From JAGWJU01 sp035533295 (GTDB taxonomy: Bacteria; Elusimicrobiota; Elusimicrobia; UBA1565; UBA9628), in NCBI GenBank assembly GCA_035533295.1, contig DATLUA010000012.1, positions 62,001-126,000 of the forward strand: a stretch of DNA of 64,000 nucleotides, written 5' to 3'. Under the pieces are notes generated by a model, which was given only the letters and a program-made list of their open reading frames with translations, ran no database searches and had not been told where the DNA came from. Within the stretch, counting starts at the first letter, position 1. The number at the start of each line of letters is the position of its first letter. Position numbers and translations under genes: made by a program. Below are positions 55,601-61,592 of this stretch, piece by piece.

Positions 55601-58600
55601 CTGGTCTAACCGGATGGCGAATACGGATTTTGCCACGGCGCAAGAGAGCCTTCTGGATAGTTTAGGGAACGGACAGATGATTACTCCAGCTTTTAAGGAA
55701 AGGCTCGCCGCGGATGCCCAGGCTTGGAGCCAAGCCCGGGCCGAGGCGCGCAAGCTCCGATCGGAGAGCATCCCCGCCGAGCAAAAAGCCGATCTTTTGA
55801 TCCGCAACGACGCGGCGGGCAAGCAGCAAGCCGTGGAGCAGGATTTGGCGGCCCTTTTGAGCGCGCTGTCTCCATCGGGTTCGGCGTCGGCGTCCGAGGG
55901 TTCATCAAAGGATCTGGATACGGTGCTGGATTTCTTGGAGAGCGATTTGAACACCCAAGCGAATAATGCCGACAGCGATCGTCTCCAATACAATAAAAGC
56001 GTCGAGCAAATACGCAAGACGTACTGGAAGTCGATGAATTTGCCGGCCGACGTCGCCGGCTCCTTTAAGCAGCTGGAGTCCCTGCAGAAAAAAATACGCG
56101 AGGACTGGCAGGCGTTGTTAGACGGCTATATGCAAAACGGTTCCGGCGCCGAGCCGTTCATCATGAAGGACGTGGATTTGGACGCCTATCTTAAGGATCA
56201 GCACGCCTACAACCAGGAAATCATAGCGCTGCTCCAACTCAGTAACGTGAACAACAATGCCGCCATTTTGCAGGGCATCGAATCGCTCTACGACGTGCGC
56301 TCGGCCCTGGATCAGGAGATTGAGAGCACGCAATACGGGCGCGGGATGGCGGCCTTGGACGCGCTCATCGAGCTCGACCAGGTGCGGCTGGACGTGGCGC
56401 GCGGAGAGAACAAGGGGCCCGAGGAAATTGGAATTATCTCCCAAAGCCTGGAAACCCTCCAGGCGATGAAGCAACGCTGGGTGAAGGGCGAGGACTCGCT
56501 TGCGCCCGTCTACGTCGTCTCCATAAAGCGCGACGGCCAGGACGTTCCCGTGGTGCAGGAATGGCTGACCCGGAAGGAAATTGACGCCGGGGCGCCGGAC
56601 GGTCAGGATAAGTCGCTTGCGGGTGGAACAATCATCAAGGAAAACGGCAAGTTCTATCTCAAGCTCGGTTCAGAGCGGTTCCCGATTCTCTCGGGCGTGG
56701 ACGCCGCTCAAAACGGCGTGGATGCCGCGCAGGGAACCTTGGATAAAAACGAAAACTTGGCCAACCTGGGCATATCCAACAAGTTTGATTTCGTGCCGGA
56801 GACCTCGGTGCCCGGACGGCCCGGGAGCTACACCGCCGAGCAGGTCTTCGGGCTGGTGCCGCCGCCGCTGGATAAGACCGTCGGGCCGCCCATAAAGCAG
56901 CCCGCGTTTTTCTTCTTCCAGGTTCCCGGCTACCAGGACCCCGCTACCCACGTCGTTGACGCGCTCGGGCGCGTGCTCCCCGAGGCCGTGGCCCTGCAGG
57001 AGAACCCCGGAAATTACGTGACCTACGTCTACAACGGCCCGGAATCCTTGTCCTATAATCAATTCCCCACGCTCGCGAGCCTCAAGGATTCCGGCGAGTA
57101 CAAGAATTTCCAGAGGCTCGACCTCACGCTCAGGGGCGCGGGCGACGCGTCCCGGCTGGCCGACGACATGGGGTTTGCCGAATTGCGCAAGGGCTGGGTC
57201 GCGCTCAAGCTCAACAGCTACGGCTTCGCGCTCGACGGCCATGGGCAAGTGATGAAGGTCTACCAGACCCAGGCTGACTTCGAGGCCGCGCAAAGGCAGC
57301 TGCAACAGGCCAAGAGCAATTTGGAGTTAGCCAAGCAGGCGCTTAAGCGCGACAATGACATCGCCACCAAGGAAAAAGCCAAATTCACGGGAGTTGAGGG
57401 CAATTACACCAAGCAGCTTGCCAAATACCAGACGGAGCTTTCCGGCAGGAAGCAAAAGCTGGAGGAACAGACCCTGGGCGATTTGGCCCAAAAGCCCGGG
57501 GAATCCGACTCCTTTTACAAGCTCCGCGTGGAAAGCAAGGTGGACGCTCTCATTAAAGGGGATGTGGAATATCAGGGGATAGAGAAAGAATTGGACCCGT
57601 TCGCCAAGGCGTATGAGGCGGAAAAGGCGAGGAACGACGCGGCTCAGGCTCAGGTGGACGATGATACGCGAGCCCAGGATGAGGCCAAGACTGTTTTGCA
57701 AAACGCCGGGGATTGGAGCCTGTATAAGACCGACGACATGAATTTAGAGCTCGCCGAGAACGGCGCCGTCGTCGGCGTCAAGGCTTCCCCGGTTTACGGG
57801 AAGCTGGCGCTCGATGAAGCTCTGAGTAATACGGCGAAGCAGGCGGAGGTCATCAGCGGGCCTCTCTACGCCGTCATCATGGATCGCGATGGCGACATCG
57901 TCAGCCGCTATCAGGATTCGGGCGCTCTGGAGAAGGCGGCCAAGAACTGGGAGATGCGGGGCGTGGTCATGAAGGGGGAAGGCGGCGCGATTGAAAGCGG
58001 CGGCTTGATTAAAACTAATTACCGTCTGGATTATTACGAGGCTTCCGTCAAGCTGCCGGGCAAGCCGCTGGTCAAACTGCCGGTCGAGCTCAGCGAGCGC
58101 TATTTGCGCGATAGAGTCCAGCATGATAAACGAAGCTTTTTTTACCGGGCGCATTGGGGCTTCATGCCGCAGAATTGGCTTAACCTGGTGATGGAAGTGC
58201 CCAACGAGATCGTCGGCACTCCCATCGAGATCGCCGGGCGCGATCCCCGGCAGGAACATTATCTCGGCCGCATCAACATGAATCACGAAGAGGGCGGCGA
58301 AACCGAGCATCACGGGTTTTTCCGAAAGACTTTGGGCTTCGTGGACGTTCTTGACCTGCTGCCCGACCCCGTGAAAATTTACAACGATCCCAGCCAATTC
58401 CCGGCGCAGTCTCGGATCAACTCCCCGGTTTTGCCGGGCCAGGATATCTACTCGAAGTCCTTAAGAGACTCCACGGGCGAAGAGAACGTCCATTTCGGCG
58501 CCCAGGCGGTGGCTCAAGGCTTGCGCTACTCCCTTGAGGACTTGGCCGACGCCCGGCAGCAGACCCTGAGCTATTTCCAGGGGGGCTACGAGGACTTGAT

Positions 58601-59384
58601 CATCAGCCGCATGCGGGGCCGCGACGGGACCTACGAGCAATCCGAGAAAATGGTCCGCAGCGGCGGCGAGGCCATCTCGGGCAAGCTGCAGGATCAGGGA
58701 AACAACGACCCGGCTTACGATCCGCTCGCGGCGGCAGATCCGAGGTCGGCCATGAACGGAATCACGGAATCCGCCAGCCCCGGCAACGTGCTGACGGAGC
58801 GGGTGGAAAGAGACGTGCGGGTCAGGCTCGGCGCCCGGCAGTACGATGCGGCCTCCAAGAACATCAAGGCGTATTCCAACGGCCAACTCAGCGAAACAAT
58901 AAATGCCGCGAAAGGCAGTCTCGCCAAGCTCGGACAAAATCTGGTCGCGGATCAAAAGTCCTTGAATTCGGCCTTGCAGACTAGGGCGGATGCGCAGAAG
59001 GCCGCTAGTGACGCGTGGAGTTCATATTATGATCTAGAGTCCCACATAGCGACGGAAAAAGCCCTGGAGAGCGCGGTGGGCGTGTGGCAGAAGCGCGCGA
59101 ACAATTTGGCGGCCCAGCTCAAGCAGGCGCGAAACGACGCGGGCCGCATCGCCAAAGAGCTTCAGACCGCCGTGTCTCGCGCCGCCGCGAGCCAAGAGCT
59201 TTCCCGAGGGCTCGCGCGACGCTCGATCTCCGGTCTTGACCGCGCCTCCATCGCGGCGCGCCGAAATTCCTCCTCCGAGCCGGAGTGGCCCTGGATTCTT
59301 GTCCTGGGCGGCCTACTTAGCCTTCTCGCCGCGGCGTGGGAATTTTTCCGCCTTTGGCGCCCGCGCCTCGGGCGTATTGACTAA
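43680..59384 (+). CDS. Giant 5234-aa envelope protein: polytopic N-terminus, coiled coils, TolC-like modules, C-terminal anchor
   Basis: A single uninterrupted 15.7-kb frame. A signal peptide (to about 32) and an Ala/Pro-rich linker (to about 175) precede about 220-600 with several TM helices; two parts (ALPEVLRTFRRGGAQ and FAPEVIRALL followed by TM pairs) faintly recall PQ-loop/SWEET repeats. A second hydrophobic cluster lies at about 900-1035. Residues about 1157-2323 are Gln/Asn-rich coiled coil. About 2340-2770 is beta-rich (IQLGYGSPVIG, LNLTFNST). About 2780-4050 holds TolC/outer-membrane-efflux-like helical modules, each closing with a motif such as QFNVMTGRAPG (near 2960), VNMLLGRAPSSPL (near 3373) and TLLGLPLDTAG (near 3720). 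The rest is helical and mixed, ending in one TM (about 5202-5227, WPWILVLGGLLSLLAAAW) with basic residues. It may span both membranes or bridge to a prey or sister cell; the role is inference. Confidence 0.8.
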   Translation: MKRLLHKLTAVLVAGALLLLTPGISCYQVLAQDVNGESEQGQATLNTGLNGQALGGASFAPLAVNPSELQNLYQLPDISVSAPAAKVNPAIPVEKSRARSIPALSAAPEGSPAVPGEAPSVASEALGAPSAAPGNAAARISAAVVPGAAAAQGAPARQEPLGWLRKTAGKLRGLLKPKASVANLKFESEKSFDAAYEGSAAAPALAVSQAVSRGRKSFRGKALALSAVTVAPLALGIPLPAKAAVVAVAHSGFIHAIGLALHTALVGIGPAGIHAIYLSMNILAAGLALPEVLRTFRRGGAQQAPIGELTMAVVASAIFGFIIGPMKGYWGWAIQNNYGGLSMLAILPIGWIMSRGGVKIFGKHFWGPLPAPKPSEETAARLGLLKRVWNSLKDPAVLRTVAAAVLIGVAAVGFTQLAAVFGPAIFPPLFNFLASLFPATAAGMGVLIATALAIPAYVALRWLRGLLKSPASWRKKALIGLPLLAAFPAMAFWIWPMASAWALPMTADKIVSLLSGAGGGLFVFLFAPEVIRALLVGEDSSKHFNWRTSLIFSVASLGFLIYWGNQYFVNPAAMGVAVSNMIQNAIGGLFSTISFLLAWKHRNHKVATAVENDESVRAVASAGELGKVSSPEESPPDRSPPGESPGAIKSENHSPHVYENILGFRGIKGRSYAVAGAKLPPLSSHATQSQIIDRISAQFNISRDKILSIASQGGLSAASPAAQWLVVYDQLQKANYERFRELDHAKNAGHGLFGEIVRRVWARLRGKPAPDSANFRRLANKNYAPGAKGMLQRLSGVHRLIIGFWVGFVYECFDSFILGYFRQAMSFHFRRRHEDFLGIAAGNGGAASAAAENALAAAVAGVHGRELTVMERFNATAVGRAVSGTIVHPFIHPLLTFVRRRLVMAILSSVAMGLLGAAAPAMPFLSISVLSVPLLGPLILHAVHFFLLSVAAIPGVGHFMLPIVTKAVNALLKDLVLGPMLNTYVLSFLMALTRRPVRQYWPALKSGAFWRESFKTYLGMMTIGAEIAGCLSYFAGIDSAIDSHGFYQMVGRHVHEHFHVFHALGSAVESPKGQSLIPFGGAITWGNALLYHFENAIHFNISNAIATHLNPAALAHGDAHRVFQMAVFNPIQKDYQYSAKDYLTSPQKAAAHLKQMDSNASFAELRKEMTAAEAREHSLSSAESQAQAKILALKKQLKPVTPQEKAKYEKLFQDLQRRRENAYIQSKLAEKRDLEKPGTRNAAKLKELTALKQQYANRLNPKPTDKTDYWHSLGVKESLYRSIAHRISETVAPHAGGGPPTANHAGTLAPGAAAAAAQTTDKAQADLQAIANSLQKINAGRQTLQAEVIRKQALEKLMDAEARLRQIALDQRRDGKAMQGFHQSLSQLDTVMGLALSQNELNAALKAINQMQTLINNKDQTINQSISQDQANLQQIQQLLSQEQQQWSQQANAQVNSDNQSQSDMQATQGEAASVLVAVQNFSQNEKGLIAAINAADGGASGNALAEYARRLALIEDGTIAQWETSGGNPHVTFTSNQLNGYLQEITTNIQAAQQGIQALEKASQEFAETAILEAPGPAVSVPPHPSKADILNILSQRQTYWQSQLSNYESLQATIQQMADPNNKAMAQNVFGDSEPQSLPVWKSQEQTVLTQDQSKISADTQQMDKMAGAINAAFGSNLPMLSGQSLTQLQNEVQNYANDLLAVKLPSSTDPKTVAAKMDLISLAYLVSDLGNQVINASVAQQTVTTIDSAMTTTLPQAAQGIAGIVQMVKNILADEQMDVAYVNGDRETQQQVLTRKKNLLQNEILPPLQQAQTMLQNDLIPYQQQTIASYQQNNSTTGFYYLYTQKQSFLTQIENLNNTTMPWSIETFGGVPSDKAGSIQDVTAWKNQLQGYLTGYTDSNGVKQQGLQVALIEVQDRMTPNFHGDSSYAATETKYGEVQPFSLPDKITKYTAEEQTRATQINQNDAKINQMIQEIKTLSNGQYDLTQYLLPIGVAANAAGVTTLTNLANAGTLPAFGTALQKVASEALAASGSTNINIGGGNGSVLSGTQPSPTISNDQKIALLASQIGPLLVPASQSVTNPSAGDTTDAVARFLYSNAVIQASQTGEQFITSTALPFINQGIKTVNDAVTDANNRLAYVNSGGTTMTAAQVYQQEINIFNELNGFLQQAINFYGQKSNYDAQSLSTISTVMTYYQDLETIDQNGITAAQGQLQADQTISQALQAEQTKLQGQLSEIDTWLSQLNDPHDSALRRTSDAISAIMDQTQQVLEQNIKFKDLQSQLHDSDEIIQAQTRTLEGAQKDMETAVDNYSHDSGGKPLPPQDAQGFQDLKFGRGMWEQSGKDGSFVVVPKSQYPSFVQALLKTIAPQDSNDAINQVAQSLISNPQNLMSLIPQSQVMNFGNSADGFYLVYQTNLSIPNGVSTGSSAILGNVAKIFGNNISLEAYQFESPPETSNAPWGDKGVGVQVESLQGKNWVNYLNIDLHRFGLSVPANDTLAAQTEQDRILIFDDYAMMAFNGKLYVGLAGFGDGALHDPRGNPYYYGGNLKTSIEMTPYMSLTAQQQELFANDPRSFLENVNLDFTGNDPSLNQNFAIAAHGDSKSFSRTQVGPSFDVNKLLHRDQSGQDSQSNPGAFTLNLFYDKIQGTDDISQNAVGASVLKGFTLRSADGKPWVNITNNLSGEAGQQYNMASDNLAINLPNGIVLSADGQIMGSERAYYGQLAKKMSDTSQIQLGYGSPVIGMNNRLNLTFNSTFSLRQIWNTVSRQAATDVQGGEALKPFKNSLADFFSAGSGNEAAAELQKVFNHYAAQELVQSDAIGDLSKQIADLQRAGAFMDNTKVQSVLGFTSGAVSNNSTELAVGGGPVVGTETTMTISKTQKALIADKTAILIRDGLQLQDTMVGAAQKFQAAVKDVVEAEGALRIAQAAAARLPEGPQRDEAQVQADEAQARLHQAVIQFNVMTGRAPGADFPLESLNGATLEDLMAQLKETITMPSELANVLHQVDPQQLQARVGKTPFNILDKIPWVERMALGVGTQLQDSMSSQLLGIGGSVLLPIYDPASKAENHAYKLENKAALAGISQVYQDHARAVEKELLESGLNGAEYKTLRPNLTQASQELARVAAAYRNGLAGPAELQKAYQAWMWYYDTYNDAMAAKTLADASASLAGNFLSPGQGWKGAAGLMGPDSPPLDLTSLDQALKLAQSQSGSLEEMAAREQAARAMTQAASHRIQKIDLDLSVGGNLVASGTGWLPSIGMTGFPVMPIFNFKFEPSDLRDLDEAQHKGESNYYAAVKDKLRTDLAFEIYQNILTYQEAISQLSQFNDVVIPRLEKAAAAAPSGSAAAEAQRHLDEAKLKREQVLYSGAQALTSVNMLLGRAPSSPLSIDVAPSDALTSIDKLYRTQSPAEIQKTILASQVQITRAAEAITDREEKVQELSTEPVSLIVRAAGRLVRTLSGNGLGDPNLKEQALLENLQAQRALESFQKDVPAQRARLQRQILAANDAIAQLPSGDKTSVKFVSLNTEKMILEAQLASLGAVSPSASGPANASAATSAAPPGNFAELRNRLEAAEQNAMLEPEVQGVGLANPQVSKAQSESFTRYYYLRQTLGKTQVHEGYVESWLEARLRSSGTPPKELLQLEKIREEEADQDYRVGQSAVAAQGDILAADFAAKVETLRYIEDRQEALDYGPNGQRQVAQTITDLRQALKPDTVRIATLLGLPLDTAGTMGITEKTMEALMALVPKQGGNAQSIGENLIARLNDQSFAHIQQMLFGGQSPLPGTNSAAALSDIRTDLLLEKMSSANITPVAAFGVFRGQPIEGLFLKTPDPTSIEAGLESVLSQDMLAKLKASGQLQGLTLHLSQLMQAVHDDAQSLESRRRLIQSAQAQYEGLLGQAGSPQSVTEIQAAQSELIQAWIAFNNQAAKSKSDLVELSGEIRALGYTPDQSGLASPGLEEAQPEGASPQDLMAYWSNRMANTDFATAQESLLDSLGNGQMITPAFKERLAADAQAWSQARAEARKLRSESIPAEQKADLLIRNDAAGKQQAVEQDLAALLSALSPSGSASASEGSSKDLDTVLDFLESDLNTQANNADSDRLQYNKSVEQIRKTYWKSMNLPADVAGSFKQLESLQKKIREDWQALLDGYMQNGSGAEPFIMKDVDLDAYLKDQHAYNQEIIALLQLSNVNNNAAILQGIESLYDVRSALDQEIESTQYGRGMAALDALIELDQVRLDVARGENKGPEEIGIISQSLETLQAMKQRWVKGEDSLAPVYVVSIKRDGQDVPVVQEWLTRKEIDAGAPDGQDKSLAGGTIIKENGKFYLKLGSERFPILSGVDAAQNGVDAAQGTLDKNENLANLGISNKFDFVPETSVPGRPGSYTAEQVFGLVPPPLDKTVGPPIKQPAFFFFQVPGYQDPATHVVDALGRVLPEAVALQENPGNYVTYVYNGPESLSYNQFPTLASLKDSGEYKNFQRLDLTLRGAGDASRLADDMGFAELRKGWVALKLNSYGFALDGHGQVMKVYQTQADFEAAQRQLQQAKSNLELAKQALKRDNDIATKEKAKFTGVEGNYTKQLAKYQTELSGRKQKLEEQTLGDLAQKPGESDSFYKLRVESKVDALIKGDVEYQGIEKELDPFAKAYEAEKARNDAAQAQVDDDTRAQDEAKTVLQNAGDWSLYKTDDMNLELAENGAVVGVKASPVYGKLALDEALSNTAKQAEVISGPLYAVIMDRDGDIVSRYQDSGALEKAAKNWEMRGVVMKGEGGAIESGGLIKTNYRLDYYEASVKLPGKPLVKLPVELSERYLRDRVQHDKRSFFYRAHWGFMPQNWLNLVMEVPNEIVGTPIEIAGRDPRQEHYLGRINMNHEEGGETEHHGFFRKTLGFVDVLDLLPDPVKIYNDPSQFPAQSRINSPVLPGQDIYSKSLRDSTGEENVHFGAQAVAQGLRYSLEDLADARQQTLSYFQGGYEDLIISRMRGRDGTYEQSEKMVRSGGEAISGKLQDQGNNDPAYDPLAAADPRSAMNGITESASPGNVLTERVERDVRVRLGARQYDAASKNIKAYSNGQLSETINAAKGSLAKLGQNLVADQKSLNSALQTRADAQKAASDAWSSYYDLESHIATEKALESAVGVWQKRANNLAAQLKQARNDAGRIAKELQTAVSRAAASQELSRGLARRSISGLDRASIAARRNSSSEPEWPWILVLGGLLSLLAAAWEFFRLWRPRLGRID

Positions 59385-59420
59385 AGCCGCAACTTCCACT
59401 ATCCTTAAGTGGGTTAAGCC

Positions 59421-61592
59421 ATGACATGGCTTCGTTCGGGCATTTTTCGGCGTTTCCTGCTGGTCATGGGAGCTCTTTCTCTGCTTCCCGTGGCCTTGCT
59501 GGGCTACCACCTTGTCGATCTAAGCCGCGTCGGCATCCAAAATTCCGTCTTGGAGCTGCAGACCAAGCTGGCGGAAAAATTGTCCCAGCAGGTGGACGAT
59601 TATTTCAACGCCGCGAACTCCAACATTTCTTTCGCCTTATCGGCGCTTAACGGGAGCTTGCCTTGGAGCGATAAGCAGAAGCTGCTGGAAAGCCTGGTCG
59701 AGACCAACGCCGGAATCCAAAAGATATCGATGCTCAACCGGCAGGGCCGGGAAATCGTCAAAATTTGCGGGCCGTCCCTGCCGTGCGACAACAAGCTCTC
59801 CTCATATTCCGGCGAAAAAGGCTTTCTCAAGTTCCAGAAGACCGGGCAAAGGACGGTCGCGTTGCTGCCCGACAAGAATCTGCCGGCGCTCTGCTTTTAC
59901 ATCCCGCTCAACAAAAGCGTCGTCGCGCGCATTTTTATGTCCTTGGAAACCCTCGCCTCGCGCATCTCATCCGAGACGGTCAACGGCACGGGATTCGCGG
60001 TGTTGGTTGATCCCAAAGGGAATCCGCTTTTTTATCCCTCCGGCAGGCTTTCCAAATCGGACGTGGGGTCCTTTCATTCCTGGCCCATCGTGGCTGACGC
60101 GCTCCAGGCGACCAGCGTGGGGTCGAGCGAATTCAGCGACGCGGCCGGGATGAAATACGTCGGCGCCTACGCGCCGGTGGCCTCCATCGGCGGGGCCGTC
60201 ATCATCCTCCAGCCGTGGCGTGACGCCTACGCGTCCGCGATCCGCATGAAGCAGGACGCGATGAGCGCGGTTTTTCTTGTTCTCGTTTTTTGTCTTTTAG
60301 CCGCGTTCTTTCTGGCGCGGCGGCTGACCCAGCCGCTCCTGACGCTGACCCGCGCGGCGGAGGCGGTCTCCGCGGGAAACTTCCAAACCACGGTCGCGGT
60401 CGGCACCAAGGACGAACTCCAGGAGTTGGCCGAGACGTTCAACACGATGACCGAGAAGCTGCGGCATTATTCCGACTTGCAGGTGGACCGGATCATCGCC
60501 GAGGAAGGCAAGAGAAACGCCCTGCTCTTTTCCATCGACGACGCGATTTTGATGCTGGATCAGGAAGGCCGGATTCAGCTGGCCAACCGCCGGGTCTTCG
60601 AGCTCTTTGGGCTTGAGTCGGACGCCCCCATCGAAGGCAAGTCCCTGGCGGAAGCATTCCCCGAATCGCCTTTGCGCGACGCGGTCGCCGCCGTCGCGCA
60701 AAAGCCGCGGGCGGACTTCTTCAAGGATTTGAACCTTTCCACCAAGAACAAGCATAGCTCTCTGCGCGTGGGCGCGCAACCCGTGGTCAGCCCGCAGGGG
60801 CAGTCGTATCTGGGCGTGATCGTGGCCATCCGGGACATCACGCTGGAAAAAGAGCTCGACAAGATGAAGGAGGAGTTTCTGCACAGCATCACGCACGATC
60901 TGCGCAATCCCCTGGGCTCGGCCATGGGATTTCTGGACCTTCTGCTCAAGGGGACCGCGGGCGTTTTGTCCCCGCCCCAGGCGAACATGGTTTCCTCCGT
61001 CAAGCGCTCATCGAGCCGCCTGATGGGGATGGTCAACAATATCCTGGACATTGCCAAGATGGAGGCGGGAAAAATCCGGCTCCAGCTTAATCCCATATCC
61101 CTGGCTGGCATCGCCAGCCGCTCCATCGCGACGCTGGAGTCGCTGGCGCTTAACAAACGCATCCGCGTCGATCTGGCCGCGGCCGAGGAATACACTGCGG
61201 AGGTCGACGGCGATTTGCTCGAAAGAGTTTTCACTAATCTTCTCGGCAACGCGATCAAGTACACTCCCGAAGGCGGGAATATCGTCATTTCCATCAAGGA
61301 TGACGGCGCCGTTTTCACCTGCTGCGTATCCGACAGCGGCGAGGGAATTCCGCAGGAATATTTGGGGCGCATCTTCGCCAAGTTCGAGCAGGTCACGGGG
61401 CAGCGCAAAGGAGGGACGGGACTCGGGCTGACCATCTCGAAATTCTTCGTCGAAGCCCATCGCGGCAAGATTTGGGTCGAATCCGAAGTGGGCAAGGGAG
61501 CGCGGTTTTACTTCACGATTCCCAAGGGCTTGGCCGTGGACGCGGAGGGAAACGCCGTCGTTCAAGCTTCCCGGGCGGAGAGCGTCTCATGA
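59421..61592 (+). CDS. Membrane sensor histidine kinase (HAMP-PAS-HisKA-HATPase)
   Basis: A 723-aa kinase: TM1 (about 9-31), a periplasmic sensor of about 250 residues probably of the Cache type, TM2 (about 281-303), HAMP (about 304-355), PAS (about 365-465), HisKA with phospho-acceptor His492 in SITHDLRNPLG, and HATPase_c with N-box NLLGNAIKYTPEGG, G1 DSGEGIP, F-box FAKFEQ and G2 GGTGLGL. It should autophosphorylate in response to an envelope signal. No response regulator lies in the window. It starts 36 nt after the giant gene and overlaps the next gene by 4 nt. Confidence 0.93.
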   Translation: MTWLRSGIFRRFLLVMGALSLLPVALLGYHLVDLSRVGIQNSVLELQTKLAEKLSQQVDDYFNAANSNISFALSALNGSLPWSDKQKLLESLVETNAGIQKISMLNRQGREIVKICGPSLPCDNKLSSYSGEKGFLKFQKTGQRTVALLPDKNLPALCFYIPLNKSVVARIFMSLETLASRISSETVNGTGFAVLVDPKGNPLFYPSGRLSKSDVGSFHSWPIVADALQATSVGSSEFSDAAGMKYVGAYAPVASIGGAVIILQPWRDAYASAIRMKQDAMSAVFLVLVFCLLAAFFLARRLTQPLLTLTRAAEAVSAGNFQTTVAVGTKDELQELAETFNTMTEKLRHYSDLQVDRIIAEEGKRNALLFSIDDAILMLDQEGRIQLANRRVFELFGLESDAPIEGKSLAEAFPESPLRDAVAAVAQKPRADFFKDLNLSTKNKHSSLRVGAQPVVSPQGQSYLGVIVAIRDITLEKELDKMKEEFLHSITHDLRNPLGSAMGFLDLLLKGTAGVLSPPQANMVSSVKRSSSRLMGMVNNILDIAKMEAGKIRLQLNPISLAGIASRSIATLESLALNKRIRVDLAAAEEYTAEVDGDLLERVFTNLLGNAIKYTPEGGNIVISIKDDGAVFTCCVSDSGEGIPQEYLGRIFAKFEQVTGQRKGGTGLGLTISKFFVEAHRGKIWVESEVGKGARFYFTIPKGLAVDAEGNAVVQASRAESVS

